From Bacillota bacterium (GTDB lineage Bacteria > Bacillota > Clostridia > Peptostreptococcales > Anaerovoracaceae): a stretch of DNA of 14,296 bases. The notes under the pieces are model-generated. The model did not search any database and was not told the DNA's origin. It saw only the letters and a list, made by a program, of their open reading frames with translations. The DNA lies in assembly GCA_021443825.1 (NCBI GenBank), contig JABUTE010000273.1, positions 1 through 14,296 of the forward strand, in the 5' to 3' direction. Below, one piece after another: positions 1-5,915 of this stretch (position 1 is its first letter; every line of letters begins with the position of its first letter). The translations under genes were made by a program, and so were the position numbers.

Positions 1-339
1 GGCATTGGCCATGGTTCCCGTCTGATAATTCTTCGTAGGATGGACCACGTAAAAGGGTTCTTTATCGAAGATGAGCAGATCGCTGTCTTCGTAGGCGATG
101 CGAACGGGAATGTCTTCCGGCTCAAAGTAGCTGGATTCCTCCGGATAGACGACGGTGAGAATATCGCCGGCGCTGCCCTTATCTCGCATGCGCACCGGCT
201 TTTCCGCCAGCAGCAGCTGCCCCTCGTATTTGATCTTTTTGATGAGACGGCCGGAAAAGTGCAGCCTCTGCTGCAATATCTCTCTCGTATAGAGGGCTTC
301 GTCTTCGGCCGTCAGGGTGTAGGTAATGCGTTCTGCCAT
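1..339 (-). CDS. RluA-family 23S rRNA-type pseudouridine synthase, N-terminal part (gene runs off the left edge)
   Basis: The visible 113 residues begin MAERITYTLTAEDEAL. Residues about 15-70 look like the S4-type RNA-binding region that precedes the catalytic domain. They are followed by the typical start of the RluA catalytic domain: an acidic 'YEDSDLLIFDKEP' strand, then VVHPTKNYQTGTMANA, matching the family pattern V-H-P-x-G-x-x-G-T-x-x-N. Family members convert uridine to pseudouridine in 23S rRNA in the cytoplasm. The catalytic HRLD motif would lie beyond base 1, so activity and subfamily (RluD, RluC or an uncharacterised paralogue) cannot be judged. The start codon lies 7 bases after the nadK stop and has only a weak Shine-Dalgarno (AGAAG), so translation is probably coupled to nadK. 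The family call is firm; the exact target is unknown. Confidence 0.88.
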   Translation of the reverse strand, partial: MAERITYTLTAEDEALYTREILQQRLHFSGRLIKKIKYEGQLLLAEKPVRMRDKGSAGDILTVVYPEESSYFEPEDIPVRIAYEDSDLLIFDKEPFYVVHPTKNYQTGTMANA

Positions 340-346
340 GGTCTTC

Positions 347-1150
347 TTAGATAAACTTCTGGGCGACCCAGGTCCAGTATTCGTAATCGGGCTTTCGCAC
401 CAGCCGCACCGTTTCCTTAAGGTATGCGGTCTCGACGGATTGAAGGTGGTCGTACCAGTATTCGGCGCCGTCGACGATCACCAGCCCCGGAGTTCCCTTG
501 ACCTCAGGCTCGATCATGACGCTCAGATCGGGCGGCAAGATCACGCCGGTGGTAAAGGACCGGTAGGCCGAGGTATTCATGGGCGCAATGGGGGTCACCT
601 GCAGCACACGCACCCGAGGATCGACGATGCCGCCGTAGACCGAATAGTTATAGGAGGTGCTGCCCGCCGGGGTGGAGATCAAAAGACCGTCGCCGGAAAA
701 GCGCTCGATATGATTGGCGCCGATGGCCAGGTTCAGATGAACGATGCCAGAGGCATTCTTCTTGACGACCACATCGTTGATGGCCTTGATCCGGTCGACG
801 CGGCCGTCTGCAGAGATGATCGTCTCCACCGGACAAAGGTCGTGAAGGCTGTAATTACCGGATTTGATATCGAGCACGAAGCACTCCAGCTCCGAGGGCA
901 TGTATTCCATGAAAAACCCCAGGTGACCGGTATTCAGGCCGGCAATGGGGATCTTGGGGAAGGAGTGATCGCGCAGCATCCGCAAAAAGGTGCCGTCTCC
1001 CCCGACGACGATGATCAGATCCACTGACTCGTCCAGCGTCTCGGAAACAGAGATATCTGCGGCATTCAGGCATTTGATAAGCCGGGGCATCACCTGCGCT
1101 GTATGTTCTGTATCGCTTCCGTAAAGAAAAACGGTTTTTACATTGTTCAT
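347..1150 (-). CDS. nadK: NAD kinase (ATP-NAD kinase)
   Basis: The 267-residue protein has the length and motifs of bacterial NAD kinase, which phosphorylates NAD to NADP in the cytoplasm. Visible signatures are the GGDGT phosphate-binding motif (residues 50-54, within VVGGDGTFLRML), GLNTGHLGFF (71-80), NDVVV (126-130) and the conserved block SGDGLLISTPAGSTSYN (152-168). The start is fixed by a GGAGG ribosome site five bases before the ATG. It is the first gene of a minus-strand operon with the RluA-type gene 7 bases downstream, and a matching promoter lies about 95 bases upstream. Pairing of nadK with an RNA-modification gene is common in Bacillota. Nothing is missing or unusual. The call is near certain. 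Confidence 0.97.
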   Translation of the reverse strand: MNNVKTVFLYGSDTEHTAQVMPRLIKCLNAADISVSETLDESVDLIIVVGGDGTFLRMLRDHSFPKIPIAGLNTGHLGFFMEYMPSELECFVLDIKSGNYSLHDLCPVETIISADGRVDRIKAINDVVVKKNASGIVHLNLAIGANHIERFSGDGLLISTPAGSTSYNYSVYGGIVDPRVRVLQVTPIAPMNTSAYRSFTTGVILPPDLSVMIEPEVKGTPGLVIVDGAEYWYDHLQSVETAYLKETVRLVRKPDYEYWTWVAQKFI

Positions 1151-1245
1151 TTAGACCTCCCCAAAGTGCCGGCCCGGCAGAAAACCTCTCCATTGAACGG
1201 TCTTCGCCGATGCGGGCGTTCGGATCACACATAATTTGACAGCTT

Positions 1246-1275
1246 ATTATAATACAACAACGGCTTTTCCGTCAA
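1246..1275 (-). promoter_or_regulatory. Sigma-70-type promoter for nadK operon
   Basis: Reading the minus strand, TTGACG (plus 1270-1275) is followed after 18 bases by a perfect TATAAT (plus 1246-1251). This leaves a leader of about 90 bases before nadK. The elements match the housekeeping consensus well, and the position fits. It is assigned from sequence only. Confidence 0.7.
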
Positions 1276-1331
1276 AACGCAATGTGCTAAAATAAAATGG
1301 TTTTCATGAAACGACGCTCTTTGGAGGATAT

Positions 1332-1760
1332 ATGGAAAAGCTTTACGAATGCTTAAAAGAAAACAAAGGTCCGGTTCGGTTTCTTCTGGGCTCTCTGCTG
1401 CTGTGGCTGCTGGTCACCGCCGCCGCCCTTGCCATCACCGATTATGCCCAGGACCGGCTGCTGGTGGTTCGCACCGTGGTGGCCCTGTCGGGGCTGGTTC
1501 CCGCCCTTCTGTTTGCCGCAAGCGGCATCTGCTGCCGCCTGCTTTGCAAAGACAAGCTTCTCTGGACGGCAGCAGCCTTTCTTCTGGAGCTGGCAGAATC
1601 GGCCATGCCCCTGCTCTTTATTCTCATCGAGCTGCGCCTGTTCTGGGATTATCCGCCGCAATCGGTCTATCTGCAGGCCGGCATCTCGGCAGGAGCCTTT
1701 CTGCTCACCTACGCGGTCACGGCGGCGATCACCGCTGCCAAAAACCGCAAAAGATCATAG
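1332..1760 (+). CDS. Hypothetical four-helix membrane protein
   Basis: I do not recognise this 142-residue protein. A polar N-terminus (MEKLYECLKENKGPVR) is followed by about four hydrophobic segments, near residues 17-36, 45-68, 76-103 and 113-135. It ends in a short basic tail (AAKNRKRS), suggesting a cytoplasmic C-terminus. No catalytic or binding motif is visible; several cysteines cluster in the second helix region (GICCRLLC, 66-73). The ATG has a GGAGG site four bases upstream, and codon use matches the GC-rich neighbours, so it is very likely real. It is monocistronic: nadK diverges from it upstream, and a hairpin terminator follows about 50 bases after the stop. Function unknown. Confidence 0.75.
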   Translation: MEKLYECLKENKGPVRFLLGSLLLWLLVTAAALAITDYAQDRLLVVRTVVALSGLVPALLFAASGICCRLLCKDKLLWTAAAFLLELAESAMPLLFILIELRLFWDYPPQSVYLQAGISAGAFLLTYAVTAAITAAKNRKRS

Positions 1761-1808
1761 GCAGTTTTCGGAAGCTGCCCTGCGCAAAAGCCTTTTTTAA
1801 TGCATAAT

Positions 1809-1853
1809 AAAAGCAGCGTCTTCGGGCGGTCAGGCCTTACACGCTGCTTTTTT
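1809..1853. terminator. Bidirectional intrinsic terminator between convergent genes
   Basis: An 11-bp perfect stem (AAAAGCAGCGT at 1809-1819 with ACGCTGCTTTT at 1841-1851) encloses a 21-base loop and ends in a run of six T on the plus strand. The matching A-run on the left lets it serve the minus-strand unit that ends at 1896. It separates the plus-strand membrane-protein gene from the Gx-transporter gene. Confidence 0.8.
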
Positions 1854-1895
1854 CATGCTTATTAAGGGAATTCGTGAAGTCTTTCGGATAGACTC

Positions 1896-2396
1896 TCAAT
1901 ATGTTCCGAGCTTTTTCAAGTGCTTTAACAGATATTGGGCGCAAAAGCCGGTAAAGGCGCCGGCAAGCATGCCCGAGACCATCAGCACCGGCAGATAGAC
2001 GATCAGTCCAAAGGTCTTTACCACTGCCATGGCTGCTGCCAGCTGGCCCAGATTATGGGCCATGGCCCCGGCAACGCTGCAGACCCAGATCTGCTCTTCC
2101 GTTACGATGCGCCGCATCAGCAGCATCAGAAAAAAGCAGCACATGCCGCCGCAAAAGCTGTAGAGCAGGGTCATCATCTGGCCGGCAAAGACGGCCCCCA
2201 AAAGAATGCGGCACACCAGGATCAAAAAGGTCTCCTTCGGCTTTAAGCGAAACATGGCAAACACGGTGATGATATTGGCAAGGCCCAGCTTGACCCCGGG
2301 AACCGGGATCGGCGAAGGGATCTGCGCCTCGATCACGAAGATGATCAGAGCCACCGCCGTCAGCAATGCCATATAGGTCAGTTTTTTTGTGGTCAT
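1896..2396 (-). CDS. Gx transporter family protein (old name: heptaprenyl diphosphate synthase component I)
   Basis: The protein has 166 residues and about five membrane helices. It begins MTTKKLTYMALLTAVALIIF and carries the family hallmark IPSPIPVPGVKLGLANI (residues 26-42), in which a Pro/Gly-rich re-entrant-like stretch follows helix 1; later come RILLGAVFAG and GAMAHNLGQL. These are traits of the Hpre_diP_synt_I / Gx-transporter family, an ECF-S-like fold. The old synthase name is misleading. In Clostridia and Listeria, members are found beside NusG-domain-II proteins, often near ApbE flavin transferases and extracytosolic electron-transfer genes; here the NusG-II gene lies 9 bases upstream, with no ApbE or Rnf gene in the window. 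Translation starts behind an AGGGGG site. The family is confident; the substrate or redox role is not established here. Confidence 0.88.
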   Translation of the reverse strand: MTTKKLTYMALLTAVALIIFVIEAQIPSPIPVPGVKLGLANIITVFAMFRLKPKETFLILVCRILLGAVFAGQMMTLLYSFCGGMCCFFLMLLMRRIVTEEQIWVCSVAGAMAHNLGQLAAAMAVVKTFGLIVYLPVLMVSGMLAGAFTGFCAQYLLKHLKKLGTY

Positions 2397-2405
2397 AAAA
2401 GCCCC

Positions 2406-2786
2406 CTATTGGGATACGGAATCCACCGCATCTTTTTCTGCGGCTTCGATGGTGATGATCAGCCGGTGAGGAAGACAGACGATGGGATCGCCGCTTTTGC
2501 TGATGGCGCCGTGGGCCACGCAGATGCCGTCCGGACAGTCGGCTGCGATCACGGCGATGGAGCCGGGCGATACCTGAACGGTGTTATAGCCGCCGTCTTC
2601 CGCCTCGAGCACCAATTCATAGGGCGCGGTCACCCCCCGAAGGTCGACGGTCCGGATCACCCTGCCGTTCTGCTCGATGCGGGCGATGCACCCTTCCGTC
2701 TGCTGCTGCGCCAGCAGAAACGCTGCGGCACCAAAGCAGCAGAGCAGCACGAGAAACAGCCTGATCCAGGTGGACGTGCGCACCAT
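2406..2786 (-). CDS. NusG domain II-containing membrane-anchored protein
   Basis: The 126-residue protein has one N-terminal membrane anchor (about residues 8-26) and then an outward-facing NusG_II domain. The diagnostic motif is CPDGICVAHGAISKSGDPIVCLPHRL: C84 and C89 in the CPDGIC turn, C104 in VCLPHRL. It is unrelated in function to transcription factor NusG apart from the shared fold name. In several Bacillota such proteins pair with a Gx transporter and are implicated in extracytosolic electron transfer or flavinylation; the Gx gene follows directly here. I chose the ATG at 2786 because it lies two bases after the stop of the small upstream ORF, which fits translational coupling. The in-frame ATG at 2804 (six residues longer) has no visible ribosome site. 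Confidence 0.85.
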   Translation of the reverse strand: MVRTSTWIRLFLVLLCCFGAAAFLLAQQQTEGCIARIEQNGRVIRTVDLRGVTAPYELVLEAEDGGYNTVQVSPGSIAVIAADCPDGICVAHGAISKSGDPIVCLPHRLIITIEAAEKDAVDSVSQ

Positions 2787-2788
2787 GG

Positions 2789-2875
2789 CTACACCAGCTC
2801 CCATACGAAGACGGCAGCAAGCTCGGCGGGGGCAGTGAGCGTTCCTGTGCCCTTTACGGTAATGGTCCTGTTCAT
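2789..2875 (-). pseudogene. 28-codon ORF resembling the truncated start of a SIMPL (DUF541) protein; possible leader peptide
   Basis: This short ORF encodes a peptide starting MNRTITVKGTGTLTAP, then a hydrophobic stretch ending WELV and a TAG stop. The pattern 'RTITVKGTG' followed by a Pro and a small hydrophobic strand is how SIMPL-domain proteins (usually over 200 residues) commonly begin. The rest is absent, because the NusG-II gene starts immediately. Yet it has a strong ribosome site (AGGAGAGG, seven bases before the ATG), and its stop is two bases from the NusG-II start, so it is probably still translated and couples translation to the downstream gene. It could be a deletion remnant, or a genuine leader peptide whose resemblance is chance. 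The similarity was judged from memory of the family, not from an alignment. Confidence 0.5.
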
Positions 2876-2918
2876 AAGAGATCCTCTCCTGTCGTTCCTA
2901 TAATATAGCGTATTTATT

Positions 2919-2927
2919 ATTATAGCA
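2919..2927 (-). promoter_or_regulatory. Extended -10 promoter element for the SIMPL-remnant/NusG-II/Gx operon
   Basis: On the minus strand TGCTATAAT is a perfect extended -10 box (TGnTATAAT), about 45 bases ahead of the first ATG at 2875. The -35 region at the expected distance (around plus 2942-2948) reads CTGTTC and is poor, which extended -10 promoters tolerate. Confidence 0.5.
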
Positions 2928-2981
2928 CGAAGATGCAAAAGGAACAGGCTCGGAAGCATCCGGAAACAATAATCGCATGGC

Positions 2982-3011
2982 CTGCCACTTTTTTCGCACC
3001 TATGGTATAAT
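2982..3011 (+). promoter_or_regulatory. Extended -10 promoter for cobI
   Basis: TATAAT at 3006-3011 is preceded by TGG, making a TGnTATAAT extended -10, with a partial -35 (CTGCCA, 2982-2987) 18 bases upstream. It points toward cobI and implies a leader of about 135-140 bases. It is divergent from the NusG-II operon promoter roughly 80 bases away. Confidence 0.55.
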
Positions 3012-3152
3012 AGCAGGGTCGTTCCCGCAAAAGGTCTTTGCTCTGCGGCCAAGACACTGCAGGCGGTATATCCAAAGCAGACCCTCGCGCCATGCGGGGG
3101 CAAGACGCCGGCGCGCATAAATAAAATAACACAAAGAGAAAGAAGAACCCTT
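3012..3152 (+). other. Structured 5' leader of cobI
   Basis: The 141-base leader has no coding potential that I trust. It contains a 7-bp hairpin with one G-U pair (CCCTCGC at 3082-3088 with GCGGGGG at 3094-3100, loop of five). An overlapping alternative pairs CGCGCC (3086-3091) with GGCGCG (3110-3115), so the two helices exclude each other. No T-run follows, so it is not an obvious terminator. No cobalamin-riboswitch core was recognised. The leader then becomes A-rich up to the weak purine-rich ribosome site (AGAAAGAAG). Confidence 0.35.
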
Positions 3153-3836
3153 ATGAACCACGGAACCTTATTCGGCATCGGCGTCGGTCCGGGAGACCCT
3201 CAGCTGATGACCCTCAAAGCATTGAAGACCATCCTTTCCTGCGATGCGGTCGCCATTCCGGCAAAGGATCCGGCCCGCTGCACCGCCTATAAGATCGCCT
3301 GTGGCGCCGACCCTGCCATTGGGCAAAAGCCCTTGCTTGCGGTGGATATGCCCATGACGAAGGATGCGGCCGTGCTTGCCGCTGCTTACGAGGCCGGCGC
3401 CCGGCTGGTGGCAGAGCAGCTGACCGCCGGAAAAAACGTTGCCTTTCTGACATTGGGCGACCCGTCGGTCTATTCCACCTATTTCTATATTCATGAGAAG
3501 ATCCGCAAGATGGGCTTTGCCACCGAGATCATTCCCGGCGTGCCCTCGTTCTGCGCGGCTGCCGCGGCCCTGCAGGAGCCTCTTTGCGAAAACAGCACCG
3601 AGCTTCACATCATTCCCGGAACCTACAATCCGGCAGAAGGGTTGGATTACCCGGGCACCCGCATCCTGATGAAAAACAACCTGGCAGAGACGAAGGCCGC
3701 GTTAAAGGAGCGAGGTCTTTCTGCCGCCCTTGTGGAAAATTGCGGCATGGAGAACCAGCGTCTCATCGCTGCCTCAGAAGAGCTTCCCGACAAGTCGGGC
3801 TACTTTACGGTGCTCATCGTAAAAGAGCAGAAGTAA
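3153..3836 (+). CDS. cobI: Precorrin-2 C20-methyltransferase (CobI/CbiL)
   Basis: The 227-residue protein is a class III SAM-dependent tetrapyrrole methyltransferase. It shows the N-terminal loop GIGVGPGDP (residues 8-16), the SAM-site motif TLGDPSVYSTY (100-110) and the IIPGVPSF segment (126-133), all typical of CobI/CbiL, together with the full family length. The enzyme methylates C20 of precorrin-2 (or cobalt-factor II in the anaerobic pathway, where it is called CbiL) in corrin ring synthesis in the cytoplasm. The gene stands alone here, away from any other cob/cbi gene, between a divergent NusG-II operon and a convergent terminator. Its ribosome site is weak. The choice between cobI and cbiL depends on whether the substrate carries cobalt; an anaerobe makes cbiL likely. 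Confidence 0.92.
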   Translation: MNHGTLFGIGVGPGDPQLMTLKALKTILSCDAVAIPAKDPARCTAYKIACGADPAIGQKPLLAVDMPMTKDAAVLAAAYEAGARLVAEQLTAGKNVAFLTLGDPSVYSTYFYIHEKIRKMGFATEIIPGVPSFCAAAAALQEPLCENSTELHIIPGTYNPAEGLDYPGTRILMKNNLAETKAALKERGLSAALVENCGMENQRLIAASEELPDKSGYFTVLIVKEQK

Positions 3837-3839
3837 GGC

Positions 3840-3863
3840 AAAAAAACCGAGGCACCCTGCCTC
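3840..3863 (-). terminator. Minus-strand intrinsic terminator for the DUF1295 operon
   Basis: On the minus strand a 6-bp stem GAGGCA/TGCCTC with a GGG loop is followed by GG and seven T (the A-run at 3840-3846). It lies about 115 bases beyond the stop of the DUF1295 gene and directly after the convergent cobI stop. Confidence 0.6.
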
Positions 3864-3881
3864 TCCTCACGTCAAGCATAA

Positions 3882-3923
3882 AAGATCCGGCAGCTGCAAT
3901 GGCAGATGCCGGATCTTCTTTTT
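3882..3923 (+). terminator. Intrinsic terminator of cobI, probably bidirectional
   Basis: An 11-bp perfect stem (AAGATCCGGCA at 3882-3892 with TGCCGGATCTT at 3907-3917) is followed by CTTTTT. Its left A-rich flank gives a shorter U-run on the other strand. It lies about 45 bases after the cobI stop. Confidence 0.82.
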
Positions 3924-3978
3924 CGTGAACCTTCGGGCCGGCTGCTTGCGCGAAATGCACCGCAACGCCTGCACCGGT

Positions 3979-4773
3979 CTAGTTTTCTTCTTTTACCAGA
4001 TGATAGATGGGAACGAAGGGAATCAGGATCGGAGTCTTTTCCACATAATCCCGGTAGGCCTGCAGATGGCCGTAATTCCTGTTCTGGCGCACCTCCAGCC
4101 GCTTGGCGCCGCTGACCATGATAGCGACGATGCACACGTAGCCCAAAAGTGCGATGGCCCACTGCCAGCCCTGCAAGGCAGAAATACCGGAGATCAGGCT
4201 GCCGGTCCATACCAGGATCTCGCCGAAATAGTTGGGGCAGCGGCACAGCTGAAACAGGCCCTTTGTGGCAGCCATATGCGGATCGGTCTTTTTCTGCGCC
4301 GATTTCTGCTTGTCGGCAGTGGCCTCGACCACGATGCCAAGAAGCATAACAACGGCACCGATCCAGACGAAGGCATCGCTGCTTTCTGCCATGCCGTTGG
4401 TCAGGCGGTACATGACAGGCGATACCTGAACGGGATAGAGAAACGCCAGCAGCACCCACATGGCCGCCTGTACGAAGAAGGGAACCGGCTTTGTCTGGGC
4501 ATCCAGCGTCTTTTTATAGGCGGCATTTTTCAGCTCCCGCAGCAAGAGAAAAAGACCCAGTCGGCATCCGTATACGATAAAGAGCAGGCAGAGAAGCAGA
4601 TAGGCAAGGCCCGCGCCGCCCTGCATCAGGGCTGCGATCAGCATGGCGGCTCCGCAGCCGGCCACTGCAAGGCCGTAGCCTACCGACAGAAACCAGATGA
4701 ACCGGTAGAAGCCGACGGCGCAAAGCACCGCCGATACCGTGACAAGAATAAAGAAAAGAGAAGGAAATACCAT
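3979..4773 (-). CDS. DUF1295 / steroid 5-alpha-reductase-like integral membrane protein
   Basis: The 264-residue protein has about six or seven hydrophobic segments. Its conserved C-terminal half contains GLFQLCRCPNYFGEILVW (around residues 172-189) and the tail pattern LQAYRDYVEKTPILIPFVP (around 238-256). These are the signature of DUF1295 proteins, a branch of the isoprenylcysteine methyltransferase/steroid reductase superfamily in which R/H-P-N-Y-x-G-E is nearly invariant. The biochemical role of bacterial DUF1295 proteins is mostly unknown; binding of NADPH or SAM is plausible from the superfamily. The gene has a GGAGG ribosome site and sits 12 bases after the Rossmann-fold gene, so they form a two-gene operon. 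The family call is strong; the reaction is unknown. Confidence 0.85.
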   Translation of the reverse strand: MVFPSLFFILVTVSAVLCAVGFYRFIWFLSVGYGLAVAGCGAAMLIAALMQGGAGLAYLLLCLLFIVYGCRLGLFLLLRELKNAAYKKTLDAQTKPVPFFVQAAMWVLLAFLYPVQVSPVMYRLTNGMAESSDAFVWIGAVVMLLGIVVEATADKQKSAQKKTDPHMAATKGLFQLCRCPNYFGEILVWTGSLISGISALQGWQWAIALLGYVCIVAIMVSGAKRLEVRQNRNYGHLQAYRDYVEKTPILIPFVPIYHLVKEEN

Positions 4774-4785
4774 CGCCGGCCTCCT

Positions 4786-5643
4786 TTACTTTCCGAAATA
4801 CTGACGGATATATTCGGCAAAGCTCTTTTCGCCGATGACCGTATCGCCCACCAGATCGTGGCTTAAGCTCCACTTGGAGAAGAGAATGATATCGTGCTTT
4901 CCGGCCTTTTTGATCTTGGGCAGATTGGCCAGCACGCCGAACAGCCAGGCGGGCTGCCATTTGATCTTGACCGGCTTACCGGCTGCCTCAAAGCACATGC
5001 CTGCCATTTCGATATAGGTGTAGGTCTCTTTTCCGCCGACGCAATAGGTGGCGTTGGTATCGGTCATATGCTCAGCGATAAAGGCGGCAAAGTCGGGGCA
5101 GTCGACTACATTTGCCTTGATATTGCCGTAGTTTTTCAGAAGCTGCATCTCACCCTGATCGATATAGGGCTTGAATACCTTGGCGATATCGTAGAAATAG
5201 CCGGTGGGACGGTAGATCACATAGTCCAGCCCGCCCTTTTTCAGCTCCTGCTCTACCAGATACTTGGCATGGAGCATGGGAACCTTTTCGGCGCCCGGTT
5301 CATCGCACGAGATGACCGAGATGTAGTTGAACTTCTTGACACCGGCCCTCTTGCACTCGGCATAGAGATTCATATTGCCCTGATAGTCGATGTCGTACGA
5401 GGTGAACCTGGTAGAAGCGCCGGTAAGACCCATGGTGGTGATGCAGATCTCGGCTCCTTCGCAAAGACCCTCCAGGGTCTTGGGGTCAGTAGCATCGATG
5501 GATACAAAGGTATATTTTCCTTCGGTTCCTTCGACGGGGCGCTCCTTCAGATCGGCTGCGACCACCTCATGGCCGGCCTGACAAAGGACCTTTAAGATTT
5601 CGGCGCCCAGATTTCCGAAGGCACCGGCAAGTACGATCTTCAT
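4786..5643 (-). CDS. NAD(P)-binding Rossmann-fold protein (NmrA/atypical SDR-like)
   Basis: The 285-residue protein opens with MKIVLAGAFGNLGAEILKVL, a classical dinucleotide-binding strand-turn-helix with GxxGxxG (G7, G10, G13), and AADLKERPVEG after strand 2. Other family-like segments are ICITTMGLTG (third strand and loop), a Y-rich region around residues 85-110 (YDIDYQGNMNLYAECKRAGVKKFNYISVIS) and YVIYRPTGYFYDIAKVF. The order and length fit NmrA-like or atypical short-chain dehydrogenases acting as NAD(P)H-dependent reductases or redox sensors; no strict YxxxK catalytic pair is obvious. A strong AGGAGG site precedes the ATG. It is the first gene of an operon with the DUF1295 membrane protein, suggesting joint action on a lipid-like or membrane-associated substrate; that is inference. 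Confidence 0.83.
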   Translation of the reverse strand: MKIVLAGAFGNLGAEILKVLCQAGHEVVAADLKERPVEGTEGKYTFVSIDATDPKTLEGLCEGAEICITTMGLTGASTRFTSYDIDYQGNMNLYAECKRAGVKKFNYISVISCDEPGAEKVPMLHAKYLVEQELKKGGLDYVIYRPTGYFYDIAKVFKPYIDQGEMQLLKNYGNIKANVVDCPDFAAFIAEHMTDTNATYCVGGKETYTYIEMAGMCFEAAGKPVKIKWQPAWLFGVLANLPKIKKAGKHDIILFSKWSLSHDLVGDTVIGEKSFAEYIRQYFGK

Positions 5644-5679
5644 AGTATATCCTCCTGAATCGTTTCGTTGCTGGTTCGT

Positions 5680-5731
5680 AGCATCCCTGGCAGCTGCAGC
5701 ACATTTCTGTTCGCCCGCACCAAAGGATGCT
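5680..5731 (-). other. Long-range inverted repeat in the leader of the Rossmann-fold/DUF1295 operon
   Basis: AGCATCC (5680-5686) and GGATGCT (5725-5731) are perfect 7-bp complements separated by 38 bases, within the roughly 115-base leader between the promoter and the ATG. They could close a stem-loop in the mRNA. No known riboswitch or T-box was recognised, and no terminator-like T-run is present. Confidence 0.3.
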
Positions 5732-5765
5732 TATCAAACTGCTGTGAATTTGTATCAGCTCTACT

Positions 5766-5796
5766 ATAATACCACCGACTCCCGTATATCTGTCAA
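5766..5796 (-). promoter_or_regulatory. Promoter for the Rossmann-fold/DUF1295 operon
   Basis: On the minus strand a perfect TTGACA (plus 5791-5796) is followed by 19 bases and then TATTAT (plus 5766-5771). The -10 is preceded by TGG, giving an extended -10. The spacer is slightly long but compatible with sigma-70. Confidence 0.55.
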
Positions 5797-5861
5797 ATTG
5801 ATTCTGCTGAAACATTGCTTTCCCTCTTTGCACAACTTTCATTTGCAATCCGCGCCGTTTC

Positions 5862-5889
5862 TTGCAATAATAAAGTGCAATTATAAAAT
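5862..5889 (+). promoter_or_regulatory. Candidate promoter of the NifX-FKBP fusion gene
   Basis: TTGCAA (5862-5867), 16 bases, then TAAAAT (5884-5889) gives a reasonable sigma-70 match, about 25 bases before the start codon at 5916. It overlaps the tandem 13-bp repeats, so a repeat-binding factor would directly affect it. The AT-rich background makes the exact boxes uncertain. Confidence 0.4.
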
Positions 5890-5901
5890 GCAAATAAATA
5901 C
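5863..5901 (+). repeat. Three tandem imperfect 13-bp repeats
   Basis: TGCAATAATAAAG (5863-5875), TGCAATTATAAAA (5876-5888) and TGCAAATAAATAC (5889-5901) follow one another without gaps. The TGCAA core is exact in all three, and another TTGCAAT lies at 5843-5849. They end just before the GGGGGA ribosome site of the fusion gene. Confidence 0.65.
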
Positions 5902-5915
5902 AAGGGGGAACTGAC

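Noticed and set aside
326..1027. 233-codon plus-strand open frame across nadK
   Set aside because: It is the antisense shadow of nadK: no ribosome site, composition rich in Asp/His/Gly as expected from reversed codons, and nadK motifs on the other strand are unambiguous.
1236..1253. Plus-strand TTGACA and TATAAT close together
   Set aside because: They are only six bases apart, so they cannot form a plus-strand promoter. The TATAAT-like palindromic stretch is better explained as the minus-strand -10 of nadK.
3030..3070. Sequence near GCGGCCAAGACACTGCAGG recalling the B12 box of cobalamin riboswitches upstream of cobI
   Set aside because: The match is partial, and the rest of the conserved riboswitch core is absent between the promoter and the start codon. 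The transcript ahead of cobI is also short for this class.
2789..3178. 129-codon minus-strand frame ending in the SIMPL-like peptide
   Set aside because: Everything before the ATG at 2875 crosses both divergent promoters and lacks a ribosome site. Only the last 28 codons have translation signals.
3925..4866. 313-codon plus-strand open frame over the DUF1295 gene
   Set aside because: It lies antisense to two genes with clear family motifs, has no ribosome site and shows a shadow-like composition.
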